A stretch of 14,590 nt of DNA, from positions 4,870 through 19,459 of the forward strand of contig DFBR01000232.1 of assembly GCA_002367375.1 (NCBI GenBank), written 5' to 3'. The position numbers and the translations under genes were made by a program. Below, in pieces: positions 8,014-13,939 of this stretch. Source of the stretch: Erythrobacter sp. UBA3075 (lineage in GTDB: Bacteria > Pseudomonadota > Alphaproteobacteria > Sphingomonadales > Sphingomonadaceae). Under the pieces are notes generated by a model. That model saw only the letters and a program-made list of their open reading frames with translations. It ran no database searches and was not told the origin of the DNA. Every line of letters starts with the position of its first letter. Position 1 is the first letter of the stretch.

Positions 8014-9183
8014 ATGGAGACGACCGACCTTCGCGTTGCGCTATTCAGCGGCAATTATAATTACGTCCGCGATGGCGCGAACCAGGCGCTCAACCGCCTG
8101 GTCGAATATTTGCTGCGGCAGGGCGCGCAGGTGCGTGTCTATTCGCCCAAGGTCGATGAACCTGCTTTTGAGTGCGCTGGAGACCTTGTCGGCGTCCCCA
8201 ATGTGCCGATCCCCGGACGCGGTGAGTATCGTGTGCCGATGGGCTTCAATGCGGATGTGAAGGCCGACCTTGCGAAGTTCGCGCCCAATATCGTCCACGT
8301 CTCATCACCCGATTTCACCGGCCATGCTGCCACCCGCTGGGCGCGCGAGCGGGCGTTGCCGATACTTGCAAGTGTCCACACCCGGTTCGAGACCTATCCA
8401 CGCTATTACAACATGGCATTTCTGGAACCGGTCGCAGTGGCGATCCTGCGGCGGTTCTACAATCGCTGCGATGCTCTGGTCGCTCCGTCCGAAAGCATGG
8501 CAGAGGTCCTGCGCGAACAGGGCATGGGTGATGATATCGCAATCTGGGCGCGCGGCGTGGATCGCGACATTTTCCATTCCGGCCAGCGCGACATGGAATG
8601 GCGCCGCAGCCACGGCATTGGCGACGACGAGGTCGCGGTCGGGTTCCTCGGACGGCTGGTTCTGGAAAAGGGGTTGGATGTCTTCGCCGAGACAGTGGAG
8701 CTGCTTCGCTCACGCGGCGTTGCGCACAAAGTATTGGTGATTGGCGAAGGCCCAGCCAAGGCCTTCTTCGCAGAACATTGCCCCGAAGCGGTGTTCGTTG
8801 GTTTCCAGAAGGGCGCAGACCTTGGCCGTGCGGTGGCGAGCATGGACATGCTGCTCAATCCGTCAATCACAGAGACATTCGGGAATGTGACGCTGGAGGC
8901 CATGGCCTGCGGGATTCCGGTGGTCGCTGCCCGCGCAACCGGCTCAACCAGCCTGGTGCGTGACGGGGAGACCGGTCGGCTGGTTACTCCCGGTGATGCG
9001 GCGGCTTTCGCAGATGTGGTGGAAACCTACATCAATGATAATGCGCTACGCGAGGCACATGGCCGCGCGGGCGAAGCGCGCAGCCGCGAATACGCGTGGG
9101 ATGCGATCAATTCGGCTGTTGCCGATGCTTATTTGCGGTTGGTCAGCGAACGCGGCGGTGCAAAGTCGGCAGCGTCAACGTAA
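8014..9183 (+). CDS. GT4-type (GT-B fold) glycosyltransferase
   Basis: This is a complete 389-residue retaining glycosyltransferase of the GT-B fold (CAZy GT4, often annotated 'family 1'). The N-terminal acceptor domain has the glycine-containing start LRVALFSGNYNYVRDG and the motif SVHTRFETYPRYY (120-132). The C-terminal nucleotide-sugar domain begins near 207 with VGFLGRLVLEKG (209-220), where Arg214 and Lys219 would hold the diphosphate. It contains the EX7E signature, Glu287 to Glu295, in ITETFGNVTLEAMACG. The closest families in pattern are MgtA/PimB-like enzymes that put mannose or another hexose on a lipid. Donor and acceptor cannot be read from sequence, so a glycolipid or envelope role is inference. 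AAAGG precedes the ATG by about eight bases. The gene is flanked by a hairpin upstream and overlaps the convergent gene by nine bases at its end. Confidence 0.9.
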   Translation: METTDLRVALFSGNYNYVRDGANQALNRLVEYLLRQGAQVRVYSPKVDEPAFECAGDLVGVPNVPIPGRGEYRVPMGFNADVKADLAKFAPNIVHVSSPDFTGHAATRWARERALPILASVHTRFETYPRYYNMAFLEPVAVAILRRFYNRCDALVAPSESMAEVLREQGMGDDIAIWARGVDRDIFHSGQRDMEWRRSHGIGDDEVAVGFLGRLVLEKGLDVFAETVELLRSRGVAHKVLVIGEGPAKAFFAEHCPEAVFVGFQKGADLGRAVASMDMLLNPSITETFGNVTLEAMACGIPVVAARATGSTSLVRDGETGRLVTPGDAAAFADVVETYINDNALREAHGRAGEARSREYAWDAINSAVADAYLRLVSERGGAKSAAST

Positions 9184-9633
9184 AACGCCAGCCGAAGTCT
9201 GCTTTTTGGCGTAAAACGCGAGCGCCAAGGTAACAATCACGATTGCAGCGCTAAAAAAGATCGCGAATGGCGAACTCAGCTCGTCAGGCATATCAGAGGT
9301 CACCGAATAGGCGGTAGTTCCCGCAATGCCGATAATCGACGCGATAAAAGCGTGAAACGCAAAACGGCTGCGCAAAAGCAACAGCAGCGAACCGCCCACC
9401 GCGCCCCATACGCCGAGCGCCCAGAACATATCGGCCCAAGCCGGGAAACCGCCGAAGTAGTCGAGCACCATTTCAAGCGGCACCTCGGCATTATCCGCGG
9501 CCATTTGCAGGTAATCCATGTTGCGCGACTGCGTCATCACATAGTCATACGCCCCGCCCGCATTCCAAAGCAGCGACAATGCACCAATGACCCACAGGTG
9601 CCACGGCGTGGCTGTCCGTTCTGTACCTTCCAT
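9175..9633 (-). CDS. Small four-helix inner-membrane protein
   Basis: This complete 152-residue protein has four predicted membrane segments at about 12-32, 66-86, 90-110 and 122-142. The opening TPWHLWVIGALSLLWNAGGA-YDYVMTQSRN and the later FPAWADMFWALGVWG match a widespread proteobacterial family of small membrane proteins. Family members often carry the legacy name 'sugar transporter'; I see nothing that supports transport, so I do not adopt it. The function is unknown. A purine-rich ribosome binding site (GAGGGAGAGGA) lies just before the ATG at 9633, inside a potential hairpin. The gene follows padR by 69 bases on the same strand, so the two may be co-transcribed and PadR may control it. 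Its stop codon lies inside the end of the convergent glycosyltransferase gene, with no room for a terminator. Confidence 0.85.
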   Translation of the reverse strand: MEGTERTATPWHLWVIGALSLLWNAGGAYDYVMTQSRNMDYLQMAADNAEVPLEMVLDYFGGFPAWADMFWALGVWGAVGGSLLLLLRSRFAFHAFIASIIGIAGTTAYSVTSDMPDELSSPFAIFFSAAIVIVTLALAFYAKKQTSAGVLR

Positions 9634-9636
9634 GAT

Positions 9637-9667
9637 CCTCTCCCTCGAAGTTCTTCCGGGGGAGAGG
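9637..9667 (-). promoter_or_regulatory. Hairpin covering the ribosome binding site of the four-helix protein
   Basis: On the minus strand CCTCTCCC (9667-9660) pairs perfectly over eight bases with GGGAGAGG (9644-9637), which is the Shine-Dalgarno region of the gene starting at 9633. The 15-base loop can form a further small GAA/TTC stem. In this fold the ribosome binding site is fully masked. It could act as an RNA thermometer or other translational switch. The pairing is seen directly; the regulatory role is inference. Confidence 0.45.
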
Positions 9668-9685
9668 TATCACTTCTATTGGCAT

Positions 9686-9703
9686 GCGCCAAATTGCTGG
9701 CGC
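9686..9703 (-). terminator. Weak hairpin at the padR stop codon
   Basis: The arms GCGCCA (9686-9691) and TGGCGC (9698-9703) enclose the loop AATTGC and touch the padR stop codon (TAG at 9705-9703). No T-run follows on the minus strand. It may attenuate transcription between padR and the downstream membrane-protein gene, or be irrelevant. Confidence 0.3.
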
Positions 9704-10602
9704 TAGAGACGCTCGATACGTCGCGCCAGCTCGTCAATCAGATCGATGACTTTTTCCTTTTCGACCGAATTGATCCCATTGTTCGATGCGCGATTTGTGA
9801 TCACGGTCGCCAGATTGCCGAGCGAGCGGAACAATTCGGTGGATCCGGTTGGGCGTGCCCGTTTTGCCTTGCGGCCCAGGCGCTCCCATAGTTCTGCAAG
9901 CTCGTCCGCACGCTCTTCCAGTTCGGCAAGTCCCGCGTCGGTCGCCTGATACAGCTTGCGCGCGTCCTCACTCTCATGTGTGGCGATCACGGCTTCATCG
10001 TTGAGCATTTGCAGGGTCGGATAGATGATGCCGGGGCTGGGCGAATAAACGCCATCGGTCATCTCTTCGAGCGCCTTGATCAACTCATATCCGTGGCGCG
10101 GTTCCTCTGCCAGCATGGCCAGCAATACCAGTCGCAATTCGCCCGGCCTGAACATCCGCTCGCGCTTGCGGCCGGGGCCACCATGCGCGCGCCGGCCACC
10201 GCGACGTCCGCCGCGCTTGCCGCCCTGGCCAAACAGACCGCCGGGGCCAAACAGGCCTTGCACACCAAACGGGCCACCTGCGCCAAACGGGCCGCTGTTG
10301 CCGAAAGGGCCGTCAGGGCCAAAGACGCCATCAGCACCAAACAGCTTTTCACCGTCAAATTCGCGGCGATAAGCCCTGCGCCTGCGACGCGGGCCGCTGC
10401 CGAATTCGACTTCTATTTCAATATCGTCATGAGCATCGTCATTGTCGTGATCGGTCGCTTCGCCGTCATCGACAATTTCAATATCTTCAGGTTCGATCAC
10501 TTCCTCTTTCGCTCTTGCGGTGCGGCGCGTGGTAGCTTTGCGCTTGGGCGCGGCTTTGCGCGGTTTACGCTTCCTCGCGCCCTCTTCAGTCTTCTTCGCC
10601 AT
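9703..10602 (-). CDS. PadR family transcriptional regulator with long low-complexity N-terminal tail
   Basis: The C-terminal half is a PadR winged-helix repressor: LRLVLLAMLAEEPRHGYELI (157-176), the wing-side motif YSPSPGIIYPTLQML (186-200), then a coiled dimerisation region. Ahead of it are about 150 residues rarely seen in the family. They are a Lys/Arg/Ala-rich, histone-like tail (1-32), a highly acidic segment (33-67), seven tandem hexapeptides of form [L/V/P]-F-G-x-x-G (87-128), and an Arg-Gly-rich patch (129-149). Total 299 aa; PadR proteins are usually 100-200. GGAG six bases before the ATG at 10602 supports the long form. Met150 is an alternative start, but the frame and reading pattern run unbroken through the tail. 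Targets are unknown; a palindrome just upstream suggests autoregulation, and the four-helix protein downstream is a candidate target. The plus-strand neighbour rarA shares the promoter region. Confidence 0.9.
   Translation of the reverse strand: MAKKTEEGARKRKPRKAAPKRKATTRRTARAKEEVIEPEDIEIVDDGEATDHDNDDAHDDIEIEVEFGSGPRRRRRAYRREFDGEKLFGADGVFGPDGPFGNSGPFGAGGPFGVQGLFGPGGLFGQGGKRGGRRGGRRAHGGPGRKRERMFRPGELRLVLLAMLAEEPRHGYELIKALEEMTDGVYSPSPGIIYPTLQMLNDEAVIATHESEDARKLYQATDAGLAELEERADELAELWERLGRKAKRARPTGSTELFRSLGNLATVITNRASNNGINSVEKEKVIDLIDELARRIERL
10219..10344 (-). repeat. Seven tandem 18-base units encoding FG hexapeptides
   Basis: Codons 87-128 of padR encode seven consecutive hexapeptides with an invariant Phe-Gly at positions 2-3 and Gly at position 6. 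On the plus strand the unit appears as CCAAA-rich 18-base repeats (GGGCCAAAC and similar), with base changes between copies. The array keeps frame, so copy-number change would not break the gene. Confidence 0.85.
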
Positions 10603-10627
10603 GATAAACTCCGTTCCTGTCCCGCTC

Positions 10628-10654
10628 TTAAGATATATCTTAGAGCTATCTTAA
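10628..10654. promoter_or_regulatory. Palindromic operator between padR and rarA
   Basis: TAAGATATATCTTA (10629-10642) is a perfect 14-base palindrome. A further half-site, TATCTTAA (10647-10654), is the inverse of TTAAGATA (10628-10635), so three half-sites occur within 27 bases. The cluster is 26-52 bases upstream of the padR start and about 85-110 upstream of rarA. It is strikingly AT-rich against its surroundings. PadR-family repressors commonly bind palindromes in their own promoters, so autoregulation is the natural reading. Confidence 0.65.
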
Positions 10655-10739
10655 CAAGAGGTGCGCGCGAATTTATTCAGGGCAAAATCAGCTATGCCCG
10701 CTACACCTCGCCTACGCCTCTGCGCTAAGGCTGAGCGTG

Positions 10740-12056
10740 ATGGCTGATCTTTTTGCCGACGATGCCCCGCAATCGCCCTCGCAGGAGGAGCCAGCCGCCG
10801 ATGCGCCACTGGCCGACCGGCTGCGCCCGCGCGGATTGGATGAGATTATCGGACAGGAGCACCTGACCGGCCCCGAAGGTGCCATTGGTCGAATGGTCGC
10901 AGCGGGTCGCTTGTCCAGCACGATCCTGTGGGGTCCACCCGGCACCGGCAAGACCAGCATTGCCCGGCTGCTCGCCGATGCAGTGGGGATGCGATACGAG
11001 GCTGTCAGCGCGGTCTTCTCCGGCGTAGCTGACCTCAAGAAGGCATTTGCCGCTGCGGAAACTGCGAAAAAGGCGGGCCAGCGCACATTGCTATTCGTGG
11101 ACGAAATCCACCGCTTCAACCGCGCCCAGCAAGATGGCTTCCTTCCTTTCGTGGAACGCGGGGTGGTGACGCTGGTGGGCGCAACAACGGAAAACCCCAG
11201 CTTCGAACTCAACGCAGCATTGCTCAGCCGCGCACAAGTACTCATCCTGCACCGGCTTGATGCGGAAGCCTTGGGCAAATTGCTGGCCCGCGCAGAGGAG
11301 CTGGAAGGCCCACTCCCCCTCACCCCCGCAGCGCGCGACGCGCTGATCGCCAGCGCCGATGGCGACGGGCGCTTCCTGCTCAATCAGGCTGAAACGCTGT
11401 ACAATGCGAAGATCGACGCACCGCTCGATCCCGCTTCGCTCGGGCAATTCCTGCAACGGCGCGTCGCGGTGTATGACAAGGACCGCGAAGGGCATTACAA
11501 CCTTATCTCCGCGCTCCACAAAGCCGTGCGCGGGTCCGATCCGCAGGCGGCGCTGTATTATCTCGCGCGGATGATGGTGGCAGGGGAAGAGCCGCTGTTC
11601 CTCGCGCGGCGGCTGGTGCGCATGGCGGTGGAGGATATCGGCATGGCCGATCCCGCCGCGCTCACCCAGTGCATGGCAGCGAAGGAGGCGTATCAATTCC
11701 TCGGCAGCCCCGAAGGCGAGCTGGCGCTGGTGCAGGCGTGCATCTACCTCGCCACCGCGCCCAAATCGAATGCCGTCTACAAGGCACAAAAGGCAGCCTT
11801 CCGCAGCGCCAAGGAAACGGGCAGCCTGATGCCGCCGATGAATATCGTGAATGCTCCAACAAAGCTGATGAAGGATGCCGGATACGGCGCGGGCTACAGC
11901 TACGATCACGATGCTGATGAAGGCTTTTCGGGCGACGATTACTGGCCGGAGGAAATGGAGCCGCAGGAATTCTACCAACCCGTTCAGCGCGGGTTCGAGC
12001 GCAAGATACAAGAACGGCTCGACTATTGGGCGAAATTACGGGGGGAAAGATCGTGA
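10740..12056 (+). CDS. rarA: Replication-associated recombination protein A (AAA+ ATPase)
   Basis: This is a complete RarA/MgsA/WRNIP1-family ATPase of 438 residues, the normal length. It works at stalled or damaged replication forks, interacts with SSB and opens duplex ends. Walker A is GPPGTGKTS (65-73), Walker B LLFVDEIHRF (117-126), sensor 1 GATTENPSF (147-155), with the arginine-finger region LLSRAQVLIL just after. The C-terminal tetramerisation domain contains GSDPQAALYYLARM, RRLVRMAVEDIGMADP, PKSNAVYKA and a conserved tail YLATAP to WAKLRG. I chose the ATG at 10740, nine bases after AAGG (10727-10730); the GTG at 10737, one codon upstream, is also possible and would be closer to that site. 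It heads an operon: its TGA stop overlaps the GTG start of the next gene. It shares a short divergent promoter region with padR. Confidence 0.97.
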   Translation: MADLFADDAPQSPSQEEPAADAPLADRLRPRGLDEIIGQEHLTGPEGAIGRMVAAGRLSSTILWGPPGTGKTSIARLLADAVGMRYEAVSAVFSGVADLKKAFAAAETAKKAGQRTLLFVDEIHRFNRAQQDGFLPFVERGVVTLVGATTENPSFELNAALLSRAQVLILHRLDAEALGKLLARAEELEGPLPLTPAARDALIASADGDGRFLLNQAETLYNAKIDAPLDPASLGQFLQRRVAVYDKDREGHYNLISALHKAVRGSDPQAALYYLARMMVAGEEPLFLARRLVRMAVEDIGMADPAALTQCMAAKEAYQFLGSPEGELALVQACIYLATAPKSNAVYKAQKAAFRSAKETGSLMPPMNIVNAPTKLMKDAGYGAGYSYDHDADEGFSGDDYWPEEMEPQEFYQPVQRGFERKIQERLDYWAKLRGERS

Positions 12057-12790
12057 GGGTTTCAATCGCATTGGTCAGCATGATGGCCTTGGCGGCTTGC
12101 CAGATGGAGCGACCTGCTGCGTCGCTTTCGCAAGCCGCGATCAGCCCGCCCGATCTTGCCAACTGCCAATCCATCCCGGTTGAGCCGATGGATTCGGAAG
12201 AATTCGGTCCGCCCGAGGCGACTCCCGTACCAGAAGGCTTTGACCACGTCGTCGCGACCGACCTGTCTTACATTGCTGTGTCGACACTGTCCGGAGGCAC
12301 AGTCTGCGCCGACAATACATGGACCGGCGAAATTACCGCAATGGAATGGTTTGCGGGCGAGCGTCTGATCGGATGGCAGTGGTGGGGGTATGAAGCCTTT
12401 GGCTACAAAATCGCCGATCGCAATCGGGCAGGCTCGATCATGGATGTGGGCGCGCGCCCACATTTCTCTCCCAGCGGCAACCGCATGGCCAGCCTTCAAA
12501 TATCCGATGCGGGATGGGGCGATATGGAGGGGTTTGCCGTGTGGCAGGTCACCCCTGATGGCCTCGAACCACTCAGCAGACAGGTGGCTGACGAGCACGG
12601 CGTTGCGCCGCAGGTCATCACTGACAACTTCGGCACCTGGGCCTTTGTTGGCTGGCGCGGAGAGGATTGCTTGCAGATGTCGGCCGATCCTTATGAAACC
12701 TTTCCCGCCGATCCGCGCGGAACCGCCCGGCGCATATACTTCGCGCATCAGGCCAATAATTGGCAGATCGCGGAAGGGCGCTGCTCCTGA
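12053..12790 (+). CDS. Small putative lipoprotein of unknown function
   Basis: I start this gene at the GTG at 12053, giving 245 residues. The N-terminus (MRVSIALVSMMALAAC-Q) is then a clean lipoprotein signal with the lipobox L-A-A-C and lipidated Cys16. A strong ribosome binding site (GGGGGAAAG, 12040-12049) lies just before it. An upstream ATG at 12026 would put nine charged or polar residues before the signal and looks wrong. The GTG overlaps the rarA stop (GTGA), so translation is probably coupled. The mature part has a possible Cys pair at about 38 and 83 and aromatic-rich segments such as WFAGERLIGWQWWG and FSPSGNRMASLQISDAGWGD. These are reminiscent of a beta-rich WD40/TolB-like fold, but I do not recognise a family. 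It would sit on a membrane facing the periplasm, which is an odd partner for rarA. Confidence 0.8.
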   Translation: MRVSIALVSMMALAACQMERPAASLSQAAISPPDLANCQSIPVEPMDSEEFGPPEATPVPEGFDHVVATDLSYIAVSTLSGGTVCADNTWTGEITAMEWFAGERLIGWQWWGYEAFGYKIADRNRAGSIMDVGARPHFSPSGNRMASLQISDAGWGDMEGFAVWQVTPDGLEPLSRQVADEHGVAPQVITDNFGTWAFVGWRGEDCLQMSADPYETFPADPRGTARRIYFAHQANNWQIAEGRCS

Positions 12791-13677
12791 ACAGCCTTCG
12801 CGAATTTGAATGGTTTGTCGCAGTGGACTGGTCCGGTGCCCAAGGCGCGCGGCACAAGGCGATCACAGTGGCCATTGCCCATGCCGATGGCGGCGCGCCC
12901 GTGCTTGTCGAGCGACAGCGCGGTTGGGCGCGTAGCGAAATTCTGGCGGTGCTGCGCGAAGATTTGCCGGACAATGCGCTGGTCGGGTTAGACCTTGGCA
13001 TCGCCCTGCCCTTCAACGATGCCAGTGCGTATTTCCCCGGCTGGGACCGAAGCCCCACCGATGCGAAGGCGCTGTGGGCGATGATCGACGCGGTGTGCGA
13101 AGGCGATGAGCATTTGTCCGCCTCCAGCTTCGTCGATCATCCCGTCGCCAGTGCCTATTTCCGCCGCCATGGTGGGCGAGAAGGCGAGCTATTTGCCCTT
13201 CACGGACAATCTGGCGGGCGTGGCCGTTTCCGCGTGACCGAGCGGGCGCAGGAAGCCGTGGGTTGCAAACCCTATTCCAACTTCAATCTGGTCGGTGCGG
13301 CGCAGGTAGGCAAATCCAGCCTGACGGGAATGCGCGTGCTCCATGCTCTGGACGGCGCCCTGCCCGTCTGGCCGATTGACCCACTGCCGCATGACGGATC
13401 AGTCGTGGTTGAAATCTACACGGCGCTCGCGGCCATTGCAGCAGGGCGCAGCGCGTCCAAAAGCAAGATCCGCAGCTTTGAGGAATTAAACACCGCGCTC
13501 GCCAATCTGGGCAGTGCGCCGGTCGGCGGCAGCGGCGCGATAGACGACCATGCTTCCGATGCACTGATAACAGCCGCATGGCTGCGGCAGGCGGCGGGAA
13601 ATGTTGCGCTTTGGGCACCTGAAGGCATGACGCGGCAAATTGCGCAAACAGAGGGCTGGACCTTCGGCGTTCCTTAA
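12760..13677 (+). CDS. DUF429-like predicted nuclease with RNase H-type fold
   Basis: The product resembles the DUF429 group of predicted RNase H-like nucleases. It has FVAVDWSGAQ (19-28) with Asp23, VGLDLGIALPF (75-85) with Asp78, VVVEIYTALAA (215-225) with Glu218, and the closing DDHASDALITAAWL (262-275) with Asp263 and Asp267. That spacing of acidic residues fits a two-metal active site, but activity is unproven for most of the group. The start is unclear. I give the longest form, TTG at 12760 (305 aa), which overlaps the lipoprotein gene by 31 bases and lacks a good ribosome binding site. The CTG at 12787 would overlap the lipoprotein stop as CTGA and has GGAAGG nine bases before it. There is no in-frame ATG or GTG before the first motif. 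It ends the rarA operon. Confidence 0.75.
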   Translation: MADRGRALLLNSLREFEWFVAVDWSGAQGARHKAITVAIAHADGGAPVLVERQRGWARSEILAVLREDLPDNALVGLDLGIALPFNDASAYFPGWDRSPTDAKALWAMIDAVCEGDEHLSASSFVDHPVASAYFRRHGGREGELFALHGQSGGRGRFRVTERAQEAVGCKPYSNFNLVGAAQVGKSSLTGMRVLHALDGALPVWPIDPLPHDGSVVVEIYTALAAIAAGRSASKSKIRSFEELNTALANLGSAPVGGSGAIDDHASDALITAAWLRQAAGNVALWAPEGMTRQIAQTEGWTFGVP

Positions 13678-13688
13678 GGCAAAGGGCC

Positions 13689-13713
13689 GCGCGTAGCGTG
13701 TTGTAAGACGCGC
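13689..13713 (+). terminator. Possible weak terminator of the rarA operon
   Basis: The arms GCGCGT (13689-13694) and ACGCGC (13708-13713) pair perfectly over six bases with a 13-base loop, starting 11 bases after the last stop of the operon. No T-run follows. A second small dyad, GTGC/GCAC (13715-13728), adjoins it. The functional call is weak. Confidence 0.3.
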
Positions 13714-13745
13714 AGTGCAACCAAGCACCGTTCGATAAGAACAGG

Positions 13746-13821
13746 GCCGGCTTAGCTCAGTTGGTAGAGCAGTTGATTTGTAATCATCAGGCCGCGGGTT
13801 CGACTCCTGCAGCCGGCACCA
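13746..13821 (+). tRNA. tRNA-Thr (anticodon TGT)
   Basis: All four arms fold. The acceptor GCCGGCT pairs with AGCCGGC (7/7). The D-stem is GCTC/GAGC with loop AGTTGGTA. The anticodon loop TTTGTAA (13777-13783) places TGT at 13779-13781, reading ACA. The T-arm is GCGGG-TTCGACT-CCTGC. The gene encodes its own CCA end (13819-13821). The anticodon stem GTTGA/TCATC has one U-U mismatch at positions 28/42, where many bacteria have a full pair. It is probably transcribed alone, since the upstream gene ends 68 bases before it. tRNA-Thr decodes ACN codons; this isoacceptor covers ACA and, by wobble, ACG. Confidence 0.97.
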
Positions 13822-13868
13822 GTTTTCACTAGACAAAACCGTCCGGGGGATGGTTTTGCGTGAAAACT
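13821..13868 (+). terminator. Long hairpin directly behind tRNA-Thr
   Basis: The arms AGTTTTCAC (13821-13829) and GTGAAAACT (13860-13868) pair over nine bases. Inside them AAAACC (13835-13840) pairs with GGTTTT (13852-13857) around an 11-base loop rich in G. The structure begins at the final base of the tRNA CCA end. It probably ends or protects the tRNA precursor, but no U-run follows, so it is not a standard intrinsic terminator. Confidence 0.5.
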
Positions 13869-13911
13869 CCCGAGCGATAGCCAAGGGGCAACGCCAGACC
13901 AAGGCGCCTCG

Positions 13912-13935
13912 CCAAAATGGTTCAGTCCGTTTTGG
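13912..13935 (-). terminator. Hairpin just downstream of the methyltransferase-regulatory gene
   Basis: CCAAAATGG (13912-13920) and CCGTTTTGG (13927-13935) form a nine-pair stem around a six-base loop. Read as plus-strand RNA it has one G-U pair; on the minus strand the same position is an A-C mismatch. It lies about four bases past the minus-strand stop at 13940. There is no T-run, so a terminator role is possible but weak. Confidence 0.4.
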
Positions 13936-13939
13936 TCGG

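Noticed and set aside
9175..9633. Naming the four-helix protein a sugar transporter.
   Set aside because: The name is common for this family in databases, but 152 residues with four helices and no transporter motif do not support it.
10219..10344. The regular 18-base repeats as a possible CRISPR or intergenic repeat array.
   Set aside because: They are tandem without spacers, in frame, and encode the FG hexapeptides of padR.
9976..10728. A 250-codon plus-strand frame opposite padR that includes repeated Ala/Lys segments.
   Set aside because: The repeats are the reverse reading of the FG hexapeptide array. The PadR winged helix on the other strand is clearly the real product.
11091..12011. 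A 306-codon frame on the minus strand inside rarA.
   Set aside because: It mirrors conserved rarA codons; its His/Arg/Cys-rich composition is typical of antisense frames in GC-rich genes.
13746..13935. The tRNA-Thr 3' end as an integration site of a genomic island.
   Set aside because: No integrase, no second copy of the tRNA end and no mobile genes are in the window; the flanking gene looks like ordinary chromosome.
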